64,000 bases of DNA from Actinosynnema sp. ALI-1.44 (GTDB lineage Bacteria > Actinomycetota > Actinomycetes > Mycobacteriales > Pseudonocardiaceae): the NCBI RefSeq assembly GCF_001984155.1, contig NZ_MTQO01000047.1, forward strand, positions 62,001 to 126,000, given 5' to 3'. The position numbers were made by a program, and so were the translations under genes. Below the pieces are notes generated by a model. That model was given only the letters and a program-made list of their open reading frames with translations. It made no database searches and was not told the origin of the DNA. This document shows, piece by piece, positions 10,496 through 18,893 of the stretch (the stretch's first letter is position 1; each line of letters opens with the position of its first letter).

Positions 10496-10507
10496 TACCG
10501 CTCGGTA
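10496..10507. promoter_or_regulatory. Short palindrome TACCG-CT-CGGTA in divergent promoter region
   Basis: Five-base inverted arms separated by two bases, lying between the divergently read 60-residue gene (start 10464) and the kinase gene (start 10619). This shape resembles operators of many TetR-family repressors. No TetR gene is nearby, so the role is inference. Confidence 0.35.
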
Positions 10508-10618
10508 GTGTGGTGTGGCAGCCGGTGAACCACCCGCACGGGTGGCGATGTCGTGTGTCCTGCCGAGGCGGGACACTGGTGGCTGACGTCGTCGCTCGCA
10601 CAAGACAGGAGGGCTGAA

Positions 10619-11596
10619 GTGCCCGTTGCCGTATCCGGAAGTATCGCAAGCGATCACTTGATGCACTTTCCGGGACGCTTCGCCGAGCAGGTCCTGCCGG
10701 AACAGATCCACCGGCTCTCGCTCAGCTTCCTCGTTGACGACCTCCAGGTCCGCCGCGGTGGGATCGGCGCGAACATCGCCTTCGGAATGGGCGTGCTCGG
10801 CTGCAACCCCGTCCTCGTCGGCGCCGCGGGCAAGGACTTCGACGACTACCGCTCGTGGCTGGAGCGGCACGGCGTCGACTGCCGGGGAGTGCACATCTCC
10901 GAGACGGCGCAGACCGCGCGGTTCGTCTGCACGACAGACGAAGACATGTCCCAGATCGCCTCGTTCTACGCGGGCGCGATGGCCGAGTCCCGGCAGATCG
11001 AGATCAAGCCGATCGTCGACCAGGTCGGCGAGCTCGACCTGGTGATGATCAGTCCGGACGACCCGGACGCGATGATCAGGCACGCACAGGAGTGCCGCCA
11101 GCGCGGCTACACCTTCGCCGTCGACCCGTCGCAGCAGCTGGCCAGGATGAACGGCGAGCAGGTCCGCGAGTTCCTCGTCGGCGCCAAGTACCTGTTCAGC
11201 AACGACTACGAGTGGGAGCTGCTGCTCAAGAAGACCGGTTGGACCGAGGCCGAGGTGCTCGACAAGGTCGGCATGCGGATCACCACGCTCGGCGAGAAGG
11301 GCGCGGAGATCATCGACCGCAAGGGCCCGGTCGTGCACGTGACCGCCGTGCCCGAGCTGGCCAAGGCCGACCCGACCGGCGTCGGCGACGCGTTCCGCGC
11401 CGGGTTCCTCGCCGGGCTGTCCCACGGCCTCGACCTGGAGCGGGCCGCGCAGCTGGGCTCCTACATCGCTGTGCTCGTCCTGGAGACGATGGGCCCGCAG
11501 GAGTGGACCTTCGACGCCGCCGAGGCCGTGACGCGGATCAGCGGCGCGTTCGGCCCGGAAGCGGCGCAGGACATCGCGGCGATCCTGCCGTCATGA
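10619..11596 (+). CDS. adoK: PfkB-family carbohydrate/adenosine kinase
   Basis: Ribokinase-fold kinase of 325 residues, closest in character to the mycobacterial adenosine kinase AdoK/CbhK (Rv2202c), which makes AMP from adenosine. Substrate-side block GSIASDHLMHFPGRF and GGIGANIAFGMGVLG at the N-terminus; the ATP/catalytic signature DPTGVGDAFRAGFLAG, with its catalytic Asp, is near residues 255-270. Start GTG 10619 has a perfect GGAGG site six bases upstream, and the longer frame is rejected. The stop overlaps the next start (ATGA), so the XdhC-like gene is translationally coupled. Sugar specificity could still be broader than adenosine. Confidence 0.85.
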   Translation: MPVAVSGSIASDHLMHFPGRFAEQVLPEQIHRLSLSFLVDDLQVRRGGIGANIAFGMGVLGCNPVLVGAAGKDFDDYRSWLERHGVDCRGVHISETAQTARFVCTTDEDMSQIASFYAGAMAESRQIEIKPIVDQVGELDLVMISPDDPDAMIRHAQECRQRGYTFAVDPSQQLARMNGEQVREFLVGAKYLFSNDYEWELLLKKTGWTEAEVLDKVGMRITTLGEKGAEIIDRKGPVVHVTAVPELAKADPTGVGDAFRAGFLAGLSHGLDLERAAQLGSYIAVLVLETMGPQEWTFDAAEAVTRISGAFGPEAAQDIAAILPS

Positions 11597-12057
11597 CAGA
11601 CCCCTCCTGCGACGTGGCGCACGGCAGGGTCGTGCCGGAGGTCGAGCACCGCGGCCTGGTCGCGGTGTTCGACACACCGGTGGCCCGGCACCTCGTGCGC
11701 TACGCGCAGGACCTGGGGTTCTCCGCTTTCGTCCACGAGCCGTCCGAGGCGCTGCCGGAGTTGGACGGCACCTACGACGTCGTGGTGACCGACCACCACC
11801 GCGACGAGCTGGGCACCGTGTTGCGTGACGTGCTGGCGTACCCGGTCAGGTGGGTCGGCGTGATGGGCAACCCCCGCCACGAAGGCCCGCACGTGCAGGC
11901 GCTCAAGGCGCTGGGCGTGCCCGACGAGCAGATCAAGCGGGTGCACCGCCCGGTCGGCCTGAACATCGGGTCGCGCACCCCGCCCGAGATCGCCGTCGCG
12001 ACGATCGCGGGCCTGGTGGCGGACCGCAACGCCCGCCCCGGCGGCTTCGACTTCTGA
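11593..12057 (+). CDS. Stand-alone XdhC C-terminal (Rossmann) domain protein
   Basis: 154-residue protein matching only the C-terminal NAD(P)-like Rossmann domain of XdhC/CoxF proteins, which mature molybdenum hydroxylases. The signature RWVGVMGNPRHEGPHVQAL and the diagnostic VGLNIGSRTPPEIAVATIAG are clear; the N-terminal XdhC/CoxI domain with its conserved cysteine is absent. No molybdenum hydroxylase gene is in the window. It is coupled to the kinase gene through ATGA at 11593-11596. The job is therefore uncertain; a purine-related link with the upstream adenosine kinase is possible but not shown. A palindromic terminator follows. Confidence 0.75.
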   Translation: MTDPSCDVAHGRVVPEVEHRGLVAVFDTPVARHLVRYAQDLGFSAFVHEPSEALPELDGTYDVVVTDHHRDELGTVLRDVLAYPVRWVGVMGNPRHEGPHVQALKALGVPDEQIKRVHRPVGLNIGSRTPPEIAVATIAGLVADRNARPGGFDF

Positions 12058-12066
12058 GGCGCACGG

Positions 12067-12094
12067 AAAAGGGGCCCCAGCTGGGGCCCCTTTT
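12067..12094. terminator. Perfect 28-bp palindromic bidirectional terminator
   Basis: A continuous perfect palindrome with arms AAAAGGGGCCCCAG and CTGGGGCCCCTTTT lies between the converging XdhC-like and asnB genes. The A and T tracts on its flanks give an intrinsic terminator in both directions. Confidence 0.93.
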
Positions 12095-12100
12095 TCATGG

Positions 12101-14026
12101 TCAGAGACGAACGGGGTAGTGCGGCTCGGGGACCTGCGGGCGGATCCGGCCCTCGACGAAGATGCCGTACCAGATCATGAACACCAGCAGCGCCCACAAC
12201 CGGCGGCTGTGGTCGATCTCGTTGCGGCGGTGCTCCTCGAGCATCTCCAGGATGGCGGCCTTGTCCAGGAACGGGTCGGTTCCGGAGTCGCGGATGATGC
12301 CCGCGGCCCACTCGTAGAGCTCCTCACGCAGCCAGTGCCGCACCGGCACCGGGAAACCCAGCTTGCGCCGGTTGAGCACGTGCGCGGGCACGATGTCGCG
12401 CATCGCGGCACGCAGCGCGTACTTCGTGGTCTCCTTGGTGATCTTCTCTTCCAACGGGATGCGGGACGCGACCTTGAAGACCTCGGTGTCCAGGAACGGC
12501 ACCCGCAGCTCCAGCGAGTTGGCCATGGTCACCTTGTCGGCCTTGACCAGGATGTCGCCGCGCAGCCACGTGAACAGGTCGACGTGCTGCATCCGGGTCA
12601 CCGGGTCCCAGTCGCGCGAGGCGCGGTAGTGCGGCGCCGTCACGTCCATGTGGCCGATGGCCGGGTTGAACGTCCGCAGCACGCGCCGGATCTGGTCGTC
12701 GCGGAAGATCCGGGCGTTGCCGTAGTAGCGCTCTTCCAGCGACAGCGCGCCGCGGCGCAGGAAGTCCTTGCCGCGCTTGCCTTCCGGCATCTTCGTCGAC
12801 AGGTTGCCCATCGCCTTGCGCAGCGCGCCCGGCACCTTCTCGAAGGCCGCGAGGGAGATCGGCTCGCGGTAGATCGTGTAACCGCCGAACAGCTCGTCCG
12901 CGCCCTCGCCGGACAGCACGACCTTCACGTACTGCCTGGCCTCGCGGGCGATGAACCACAACGGCACCAGCGCCGGGTCGGCCACCGGGTCGTCCAGGTA
13001 CCACACGATCAGCGGCAGGTACTCCATCACTTCCTGCGCCGACACCGTGCGGACCACGTGCTTCACGCCGATCGCCGCCGCGGACTCCGCCGCCACGTCC
13101 ACCTCGGAGTAGCCCTGGCGCTCGAACCCGGTGGTGAACGTGATCAGGTCCGGGTTGTGCTGCTTGGCCAGCGCCGCGATCGCGGTGGAGTCGATGCCGC
13201 CGGACAGGAACGAGCCGACCGTCACGTCCGCGCGCATGTGCTTGGCGACCGAGTCGCGCATCACAGCGGCGATGTCCGAGTGCAGGCGGCCGGACTCGTA
13301 CTGGCTGACCGACAACGGCTGGAACACCGGGTCGAAGTACCGGTTGGTGGTCATCGTGCCGTCGTGCGTGACCCTGAACGACGTGCCGGACTCGATCCGC
13401 CGGACCGTGTCGTGCATGGTCTCCGGCTCCGGCACGTACTGCAGTACGACGTAGTGCTGCAACGCGGTCTTGTCGATCCGCGGCGACACGCTCAGTGCGC
13501 GGCTGAGCGCGAGCAGGCTCTTCTTCTCGCTGGCGAACGCCATCCCGCCGGGGCCGGAGGTGTAGAACAGCGGTTTGATGCCGAACGGGTCACGCGCGCC
13601 GAACAGTTCGCCCTTGTACGAGTCCCAGATCAGGAAGGCGAACATGCCGCGGAAGCGCTTCACCACATCGGGGCCGTAGAAGTGGTACGCGGCCACCATC
13701 GCCTCGGCCTCGCCGTCCGTGGCGAACTTCAGGTTGAACTCGCGCTTGAGGTCCGCACGCAGCTCGAGGTAGTTGTACACCTCGCCGTTGAACAGGATGG
13801 TGTACCGGTTCGGCGCGTCCACCGGGCCCCAGTGCAGCGGCTGGTGGGAGTGCGCGATGTCGACGATCGACAACCGGTTGAACCCGAAGATGACCCCGCG
13901 GTCGGCCCAGGTACCGCTCTCGTCGGGACCGCGGTGCCGCTGGCAGCGCAGCGCGGCGTCGACCGCGGCGCGGGCCGTGTCGGCGTCGAGTTCGGAAGGG
14001 CAGACCAGGCCAAGCAGACCGCACAC
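12101..14026 (-). CDS. asnB: Asparagine synthetase, glutamine-hydrolysing
   Basis: Forms asparagine from aspartate, glutamine and ATP. 641 residues: N-terminal class II glutaminase (about 1-215) with the nucleophile Cys2 directly after the start (MCGLLGLV), then the synthetase domain with the ATP pyrophosphatase loop SFLSGGIDSTAIAAL and the SGEGADELFGGY block. The need for Cys2 fixes the GTG start at 14026. Orthologue of Rv2201, which in M. tuberculosis also sits beside ctaC; relatives at this locus have been linked to amidation of cell-wall components in some actinomycetes, which is an alternative role. Divergent from ctaC. Confidence 0.93.
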   Translation of the reverse strand: MCGLLGLVCPSELDADTARAAVDAALRCQRHRGPDESGTWADRGVIFGFNRLSIVDIAHSHQPLHWGPVDAPNRYTILFNGEVYNYLELRADLKREFNLKFATDGEAEAMVAAYHFYGPDVVKRFRGMFAFLIWDSYKGELFGARDPFGIKPLFYTSGPGGMAFASEKKSLLALSRALSVSPRIDKTALQHYVVLQYVPEPETMHDTVRRIESGTSFRVTHDGTMTTNRYFDPVFQPLSVSQYESGRLHSDIAAVMRDSVAKHMRADVTVGSFLSGGIDSTAIAALAKQHNPDLITFTTGFERQGYSEVDVAAESAAAIGVKHVVRTVSAQEVMEYLPLIVWYLDDPVADPALVPLWFIAREARQYVKVVLSGEGADELFGGYTIYREPISLAAFEKVPGALRKAMGNLSTKMPEGKRGKDFLRRGALSLEERYYGNARIFRDDQIRRVLRTFNPAIGHMDVTAPHYRASRDWDPVTRMQHVDLFTWLRGDILVKADKVTMANSLELRVPFLDTEVFKVASRIPLEEKITKETTKYALRAAMRDIVPAHVLNRRKLGFPVPVRHWLREELYEWAAGIIRDSGTDPFLDKAAILEMLEEHRRNEIDHSRRLWALLVFMIWYGIFVEGRIRPQVPEPHYPVRL

Positions 14027-14188
14027 TCTCTTGAGAACCTTCCATTCGAGTGGTGTTGGAATGGCCAGTATGCCCGGACACGGAACGTGGGCGACGCGCC
14101 CCGGCCCCTGATCCGCGTCACATATGTCGCTGAGCTACGCTCCCGCAGGAGCAATCGCTGCAAGTCGCGGCAAGGAGGAGAGCGAACG

Positions 14189-15121
14189 GTGAGCCAAGAG
14201 GAGCGCTCGCGCAAGCGCAGGCTGGCCAAGGTCATCGGGCTGGTCGGCCTGGTCGCGTTCGCGGTGACCGGCTGCTCGACCGACGAGGTGCTGCGGTTCG
14301 GCTGGCCCGTCGGTGTCACCGAGCAGGCCGAGGACATGCGCAAGCTGTGGACCGGGTCGGTGATCGCGTCGCTGGTCGTCGGTGTGATCACGTGGGTGTT
14401 GATCCTGTGGCCGGTCGCGTTCCACCGCAAGAAGTCCGACAAGCTGCCCAAGCAGACGCAGTACAACAACGCGCTCGAGCTGATCTACACGGGTGTGCCG
14501 GTCATCATCGTCGTCGTGCTGTTCGTCTTCACCGCGAGCACCGAGAACAAGGTGCTCGCCGAGACCGACAAGCCGGACGTGAAGGTCGAGGCACTCGCCT
14601 TCCAGTGGAACTGGGACTTCAGCTACAAGGAGGTCGGCGGCAGGAAGCCGACGGCACCGGGTGGCGGCGAGATCCACACCGTCGGCAGCAGCAGGGAGAT
14701 CCCGCTGCTGGTCCTGCCAGCCGGGCGCACGGTCGAGTACCAGCTGCGGTCGCGTGACGTGATCCACTCGTTCTACGTGCCGGAGATGCACTTCAAACGG
14801 GACGTCTTCCCGTACCCGGAGAAGAACAACCAGGACAACACGTTCCAGAACAAGATCGCCCGCCCCGGTTCGTTCGTCGGCCGGTGTGCCGAGCTCTGCG
14901 GCTCGTACCACGCCTTCATGAACTTCGAGGTCCGCGCGCTGCCAGGCGAGCAGTTCGACCAGTTCATCAGCCTGCGTGGCCAGACCAACCCGAGCACGGG
15001 CGCGCCGTACACCACGTCCGAGGCGCTGACCCAGATGAACTGCGGCCAGTTGTGTGCTCCGTACGCGACGACCACGTCCCCGTTCAACACCGACCGCACC
15101 GCGCGGACGGCGTCGGGCTGA
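14189..15121 (+). CDS. ctaC: Cytochrome c oxidase subunit II (aa3 type)
   Basis: Receives electrons from the cytochrome bc1 complex through its CuA centre and passes them to subunit I. 310 residues from GTG 14189, with AAGGAGGAG nine bases upstream. The N-terminal lipoprotein-type signal ends in AVTGC; two membrane helices follow (near 50-72 and 92-112), then the extracytoplasmic cupredoxin domain. All CuA ligands can be seen: His in DVIHSFYVPEMHF, and CAELCGSYHAFM with both Cys, His and Met. The frame is open far upstream through asnB, but only this start gives a proper signal peptide. Subunit I (ctaD) is not in the window. Confidence 0.96.
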   Translation: MSQEERSRKRRLAKVIGLVGLVAFAVTGCSTDEVLRFGWPVGVTEQAEDMRKLWTGSVIASLVVGVITWVLILWPVAFHRKKSDKLPKQTQYNNALELIYTGVPVIIVVVLFVFTASTENKVLAETDKPDVKVEALAFQWNWDFSYKEVGGRKPTAPGGGEIHTVGSSREIPLLVLPAGRTVEYQLRSRDVIHSFYVPEMHFKRDVFPYPEKNNQDNTFQNKIARPGSFVGRCAELCGSYHAFMNFEVRALPGEQFDQFISLRGQTNPSTGAPYTTSEALTQMNCGQLCAPYATTTSPFNTDRTARTASG

Positions 15122-15140
15122 GGGGCAGGGGAGAGAACCA

Positions 15141-15539
15141 ATGAAGGTCGAAGCCAAGATCTTCCACATCTGCACGTCGTTCTTCTTCGTGGCGGCGATC
15201 CTCTACGGCCTGTGGGCCAAGGAGGTGGTCGGCATCGTCGGGCTGACGCTGACCGGTGGCCTGTCGCTGATCGTCGGCAGCTACTTCAGCTTCGTGGCCC
15301 GCCGCGTCGAAGAGCGCCCAGAGGACAACCCGGACGCCGAGGTCAGCGACGGTGCCGGTGAGCTGGGCTTCTTCAGCCCGGGCAGCTACTGGCCGGTGGG
15401 TGTGGCCGCGTCGGCGGCACTGACCGGGTTCGCTCTGGCTTTCTTCCACATCTGGTTGATCGTGATCGGCATGGTGCTGATCTTGATCACCGTTGGTGGG
15501 CTGGTGTTCGAGTACCACACTCAGCCTGACAAGGACTGA
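15141..15539 (+). CDS. ctaF: Actinobacterial cytochrome c oxidase subunit IV
   Basis: 132-residue membrane protein specific to actinobacterial aa3 oxidases. Four hydrophobic helices in two pairs (about 8-28, 32-52, 85-105, 108-126) with a charged loop between (RRVEERPEDNPDAEVSDGAG). The conserved GFFSPGSYWPVGVA block precedes the third helix. ATG 15141 follows a GGGGAGAG site; it is 19 bases after ctaC and certainly in the same operon. Orthologue of Rv2199c. A wobble-rich hairpin follows. Confidence 0.94.
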   Translation: MKVEAKIFHICTSFFFVAAILYGLWAKEVVGIVGLTLTGGLSLIVGSYFSFVARRVEERPEDNPDAEVSDGAGELGFFSPGSYWPVGVAASAALTGFALAFFHIWLIVIGMVLILITVGGLVFEYHTQPDKD

Positions 15540-15555
15540 CTTTTCTTTCGGCTCT

Positions 15556-15582
15556 GGGCTTCCCGCCTGTGGTGGGAGGCCC
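15556..15582. terminator. Probable terminator after ctaF
   Basis: GGGCTTCCCGCC-TGT-GGTGGGAGGCCC can form a 12-bp stem with G-U pairs in RNA, 16 bases after the ctaF stop. It lies in the 229-bp gap (15540-15768) between the convergent ctaF and trpD; nothing else was recognised in that gap. Confidence 0.65.
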
Positions 15583-15768
15583 TTTGCCGTTGGTTTGAGG
15601 GTTCAAGATTTCCCTCGCCGGGGGCTGACCTCTGGGCAGGAGGTCTTCGCGTCGTGTTCTTCCCGGCGCATGTTTTATGACCCCCGAAGCACCACTCTGC
15701 GCTTGCGCGCACGCCGCCTGCTCTGCACTTGCGTGCGAGCCGTTGTGGTTTGCACCTCGTCGTGCGGT

Positions 15769-16809
15769 CTACTTGGCCAGGGCCGCCGACAGCGCCGCCC
15801 AGCGGTCCAGCAGGGCCGTCGCCGCGCCCGAATCAACCGCGTCGGCGACTTGGTCCATTCCGGCGCGGAGATCGGCCGTCAGATCGTCCGTGAAGCCCCG
15901 ATACGCGGCCACCGCGCCCGCGGCGTTCAACAGCACGGCATCGCGCACGTGGCCCTTTTCCCCCGCGAGCATCCGGCGCACCACTTCCGCGTTGTGTGCC
16001 GCGTCGCCGCCGCGCAGGTCTGCTGGTGTCGCCAGGGGGACGTCAAATGTAGCCGGATCGATACGTTCGGTCCGGACCTTGCCGCCCTCGACCACTCGCG
16101 CCGTGGTCGTCGCGCAGGTGGTGATCTCGTCGAGCCCGTCGTCTCCACGCACGAGCAGCACCGACGCCCCACGGGCGGCGAACACCTCCGCCATCACGGG
16201 GGCGAGCCGCTCGAACGCGCAGCCGATCAGTCCCGCCGCGGGCTGCGCCGGGTTCGTCAGCGGCCCCAGTGTGTTGAACGCCGTGGGGATCCCCAGCTCA
16301 CTGCGGACGGGACCGGCGTGCCGCAGCGCCGGGTGGTAGACGGGCGCGAAGCAGAAGCCGATGCCCAGTTCCTCGACACAGCTGAGCACTCCCGCCGGGC
16401 CGAGGCCGATCGCTATGCCCAGCAGTTCCAGCACGTCCGCCGTGCCCGCCTTGGACGACGCGGACCGGTTGCCGTGTTTGACCACCGGCACCCCGGCCGC
16501 CGCCGTCACGAGCGCGCTCATCGTCGAGATGTTCACGCTGCCGGACCGGTCGCCGCCTGTGCCGACCACGTCCACCGCGCGGGCGGCCAGCGGTACGCGG
16601 GTGGCGTGCTCGAGCATCCCGGCCGCCATTCCGGCGATCTCGGCTGGTGTCTCGCCCTTGCCGCGCAGTCCCACCGCGAACCCCGCTATCTGCGCGTTCG
16701 TGGCGTTGCCGGACATGATCTCGTTCATCGCCCACGCGGTGTCTTCGGCGGTCAGGTCACCGCCGTCGACTAAGTGGTTGAGCAGCGCAGGCCAGGTATC
16801 GCGCCGCAT
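15769..16809 (-). CDS. trpD: Anthranilate phosphoribosyltransferase
   Basis: Second step of tryptophan synthesis: anthranilate + PRPP to phosphoribosyl-anthranilate. 346 residues from ATG 16809, the standard length. The PRPP-binding [19 protein letters not shown], the [18 protein letters not shown] block and the anthranilate-pocket [16 protein letters not shown] are all intact. A longer frame exists upstream but is antisense-like coding of the receiver gene. It begins five bases after the stop of the receiver-like gene, so the two form an operon. The remaining trp genes are elsewhere, as in M. tuberculosis (Rv2192c). Confidence 0.95.
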   Translation of the reverse strand: MRRDTWPALLNHLVDGGDLTAEDTAWAMNEIMSGNATNAQIAGFAVGLRGKGETPAEIAGMAAGMLEHATRVPLAARAVDVVGTGGDRSGSVNISTMSALVTAAAGVPVVKHGNRSASSKAGTADVLELLGIAIGLGPAGVLSCVEELGIGFCFAPVYHPALRHAGPVRSELGIPTAFNTLGPLTNPAQPAAGLIGCAFERLAPVMAEVFAARGASVLLVRGDDGLDEITTCATTTARVVEGGKVRTERIDPATFDVPLATPADLRGGDAAHNAEVVRRMLAGEKGHVRDAVLLNAAGAVAAYRGFTDDLTADLRAGMDQVADAVDSGAATALLDRWAALSAALAK

Positions 16810-16814
16810 CCGGC

Positions 16815-17225
16815 TCAGCCCCGGACGACGGGCAACTTGTGCGAGCGCAGCACGTCCGCGACCGTCTCCGCCGCCGTCAGCGGGTCGAGCGGGTGCACGA
16901 GCACGGCGTCCGCCTGCGACCAGGTGGCCAGCCAGCGGTCGTCCTTCCGGCGGACCGCGATCACGATCGGCGGGCAGTCCTCGATCTCGTGCTTGAGCTG
17001 GCGGCACAGGCCCATTCCGCCGGTCGGCTGCGCCTCCCCGTCGAGGATCGCCAGGTCACAGTCGCCCTCGTCCATGTGGTAGATCACGTCGGCGACCGTT
17101 TCCGCCTCGACGAACGTCACCCTGCCGAGGTCGGCCGCGGGTCGGCGGCCGACTGCTGTGATGATGCTCTCGCGCACCTGGGGGCGGTGGCTGAAGACAA
17201 GGATCGTCAGCGGCTGCGTGCTCAT
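16815..17225 (-). CDS. Degenerate response-regulator receiver-like protein
   Basis: 136-residue single-domain protein with the receiver-type alternation of strands and helices: [20 protein letters not shown] (strand 1), CDLAILDGE (strand 3) with D62 at the phospho-acceptor position. The acidic pair normally following strand 1 is replaced by FSHR, and the conserved Lys-Pro of strand 5 is HPLDP (H111). So phosphorylation is doubtful and it may act as a pseudo-receiver or interaction module. No histidine kinase nearby. It is the first gene of an operon with trpD and divergent from ctaE. Function unknown. Confidence 0.75.
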   Translation of the reverse strand: MSTQPLTILVFSHRPQVRESIITAVGRRPAADLGRVTFVEAETVADVIYHMDEGDCDLAILDGEAQPTGGMGLCRQLKHEIEDCPPIVIAVRRKDDRWLATWSQADAVLVHPLDPLTAAETVADVLRSHKLPVVRG

Positions 17226-17354
17226 ATCTTCAGCGCCCTCCGGCTACTCACCAGTCCTGTTCACGACCTTGCTGATGCTATCGCCAGCGGCCCGCGACAC
17301 GCCCCACGGCCCAACCGGTACCCGACCGGGCGAGGTGAATATCCGCAAGCCATA

Positions 17355-17984
17355 ATGCGTCGCGTGACAACAGCAGCGCCTTCGATCAGCCAGCGTGTGC
17401 ACTCGCTGAACCGGCCGAACATGGTCAGTGTGGGCACCATCGTGTGGCTGTCCAGTGAGCTGATGTTCTTCGCCGGGCTGTTCGCCATGTTCTTCACGGT
17501 GAAGGCGCAGAACTCCACGGGTCACTGGCCGCCCCCGCTCACCCCCGGCGGTGAGCCGATCCACCTGAACCTGCCGTTCGCCACGCCGTTCACGGTGATC
17601 CTGATCCTCTCGTCGGTCACCTGCCAGCTCGGTGTGTTCGCCGCCGAGAAGGGCGACGTGTTCGGGCTGCGGCGCTGGTACACCCTCACGCTGGTGATGG
17701 GCGCGATCTTCGTGGCCGGTCAGGCGATCGAGTACGTGAACCTGATCCACGAGGGTGTCACCATCCCCTCCGGCGGGTTCGGCACGGTCTTCTACCTGAC
17801 CACCGGTTTCCACGGTCTGCACGTGATCGGCGGTCTGATCGCCTTCGTGTACCTGCTGATCCGCACCCGGATGAGCAAGTTCACGCCCGCTCAGGCCACC
17901 GCCGCGATCGTGGTCTCGTACTACTGGCACTTCGTCGACATCGTGTGGATCGGCCTCTTCGCCGTGATCTACATCGTCCCCTGA
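17355..17984 (+). CDS. ctaE: Cytochrome c oxidase subunit III
   Basis: Five-helix subunit III of the aa3 oxidase, 209 residues if started at ATG 17355. Landmarks: [20 protein letters not shown] at the N-terminus, [16 protein letters not shown], and [19 protein letters not shown] at the end. An in-frame GTG at 17364 (TTAAPSIS) is a strong alternative, because CATAAT at 17351-17356 would place the transcript start exactly there, giving a leaderless message; the mycobacterial homologue has a similar short N-terminus. First gene of ctaE-qcrC-qcrA-qcrB, encoding parts of the bc1-aa3 supercomplex. Confidence 0.95.
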   Translation: MRRVTTAAPSISQRVHSLNRPNMVSVGTIVWLSSELMFFAGLFAMFFTVKAQNSTGHWPPPLTPGGEPIHLNLPFATPFTVILILSSVTCQLGVFAAEKGDVFGLRRWYTLTLVMGAIFVAGQAIEYVNLIHEGVTIPSGGFGTVFYLTTGFHGLHVIGGLIAFVYLLIRTRMSKFTPAQATAAIVVSYYWHFVDIVWIGLFAVIYIVP

Positions 17985-18044
17985 CACGGTCGCCACACCG
18001 GATAACCGAAACCCGAACTGACTCCAGCAAGGTTGCCCATCACC

Positions 18045-18893
18045 ATGACGAGTAAGAAGGCGGAAGCCGCCGGGGAGAGCAAGGCGACGCGCAAGCAAGC
18101 CCGCTCCTCCAAGCGGCGTCGGCGGATCTCCGGACTGCTCGCGTTGTTCGTGGCTCTGATCGGTGTCGGCGCGTTGTACAGCGCGATCGCCCCGGAGCCG
18201 CAGACAGCCAACGCTTCGCAGGACCCGGCGTTGATCCGCAAGGGTGAGCAGATCTACAACAACACCTGCATCACGTGCCACGGCGAGGGCGCGCAGGGCG
18301 TGAAGGACCGCGGCCCCAGCCTGATCGGCATCGGTGAGGCGGCTGTGTACTTCCAGACCTCCACCGGCCGGATGCCGATGGCCGCGCAGACCGCCCAGGC
18401 CGAGCGCAAGCCACCGAAGCTGTCGCCGGAAGAGATCGACGCGGTGATCGCGTACATCGAGTCCAAGTCGGCCGGCGCCAACCCCGGGCCCAAGCTGCCC
18501 GAGGAAAAGGGCGAGAAGCTGCGCGGGGACAACCCGGCGCGCGGTGGCGAGCTGTTCCGGATGAACTGCGCCTCCTGCCACAACTTCACCGGTCGCGGCG
18601 GTGCGTTGTCCTCCGGCAAGTTCGCCCCGGAGCTCGACCCGGCGACCGAGGAGCAGCTTTACGCGGCGATGCTGTCCGGTCCGCAGAACATGCCCAGGTT
18701 CTCCGACCGCCAGCTGTCGCCGGAGGAGAAGAAGGACATCATCGCGTACGTCAAGTCGGTGACCGACGGGAACAACAACCCAGGTGGTGCGCCCATCGGC
18801 GGGATCGGCCCGCAGTCCGAGGGACTGATCGCGTTCATCGTGGGTATGGCGGCGCTGATTGGCATCACGTTGTGGATCGGAGCCAAGTCGTGA
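18045..18893 (+). CDS. qcrC: Cytochrome bc1 complex diheme cytochrome c subunit
   Basis: Carries electrons from the Rieske protein directly to CuA of the oxidase, replacing soluble cytochrome c in actinobacteria. 282 residues from ATG 18045: a basic N-terminus (SKRRRR), one membrane helix (about 29-48), two cytochrome c domains with heme motifs CITCH and CASCH, a C-terminal anchor helix (SEGLIAFIVGMAALIGITLW). Axial Met candidates are in GRMPMAAQ and PQNMPRFS. A TTG at 18033 adds four residues and is less likely. The stop overlaps the qcrA start. Confidence 0.96.
   Translation: MTSKKAEAAGESKATRKQARSSKRRRRISGLLALFVALIGVGALYSAIAPEPQTANASQDPALIRKGEQIYNNTCITCHGEGAQGVKDRGPSLIGIGEAAVYFQTSTGRMPMAAQTAQAERKPPKLSPEEIDAVIAYIESKSAGANPGPKLPEEKGEKLRGDNPARGGELFRMNCASCHNFTGRGGALSSGKFAPELDPATEEQLYAAMLSGPQNMPRFSDRQLSPEEKKDIIAYVKSVTDGNNNPGGAPIGGIGPQSEGLIAFIVGMAALIGITLWIGAKS

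Noticed and set aside
12119-14188. Very long plus-strand open frame leading into ctaC
   Set aside because: It is antisense to asnB, composed of His/Arg/Val-rich shadow coding; ctaC has its own ribosome-binding site and signal peptide at 14189.
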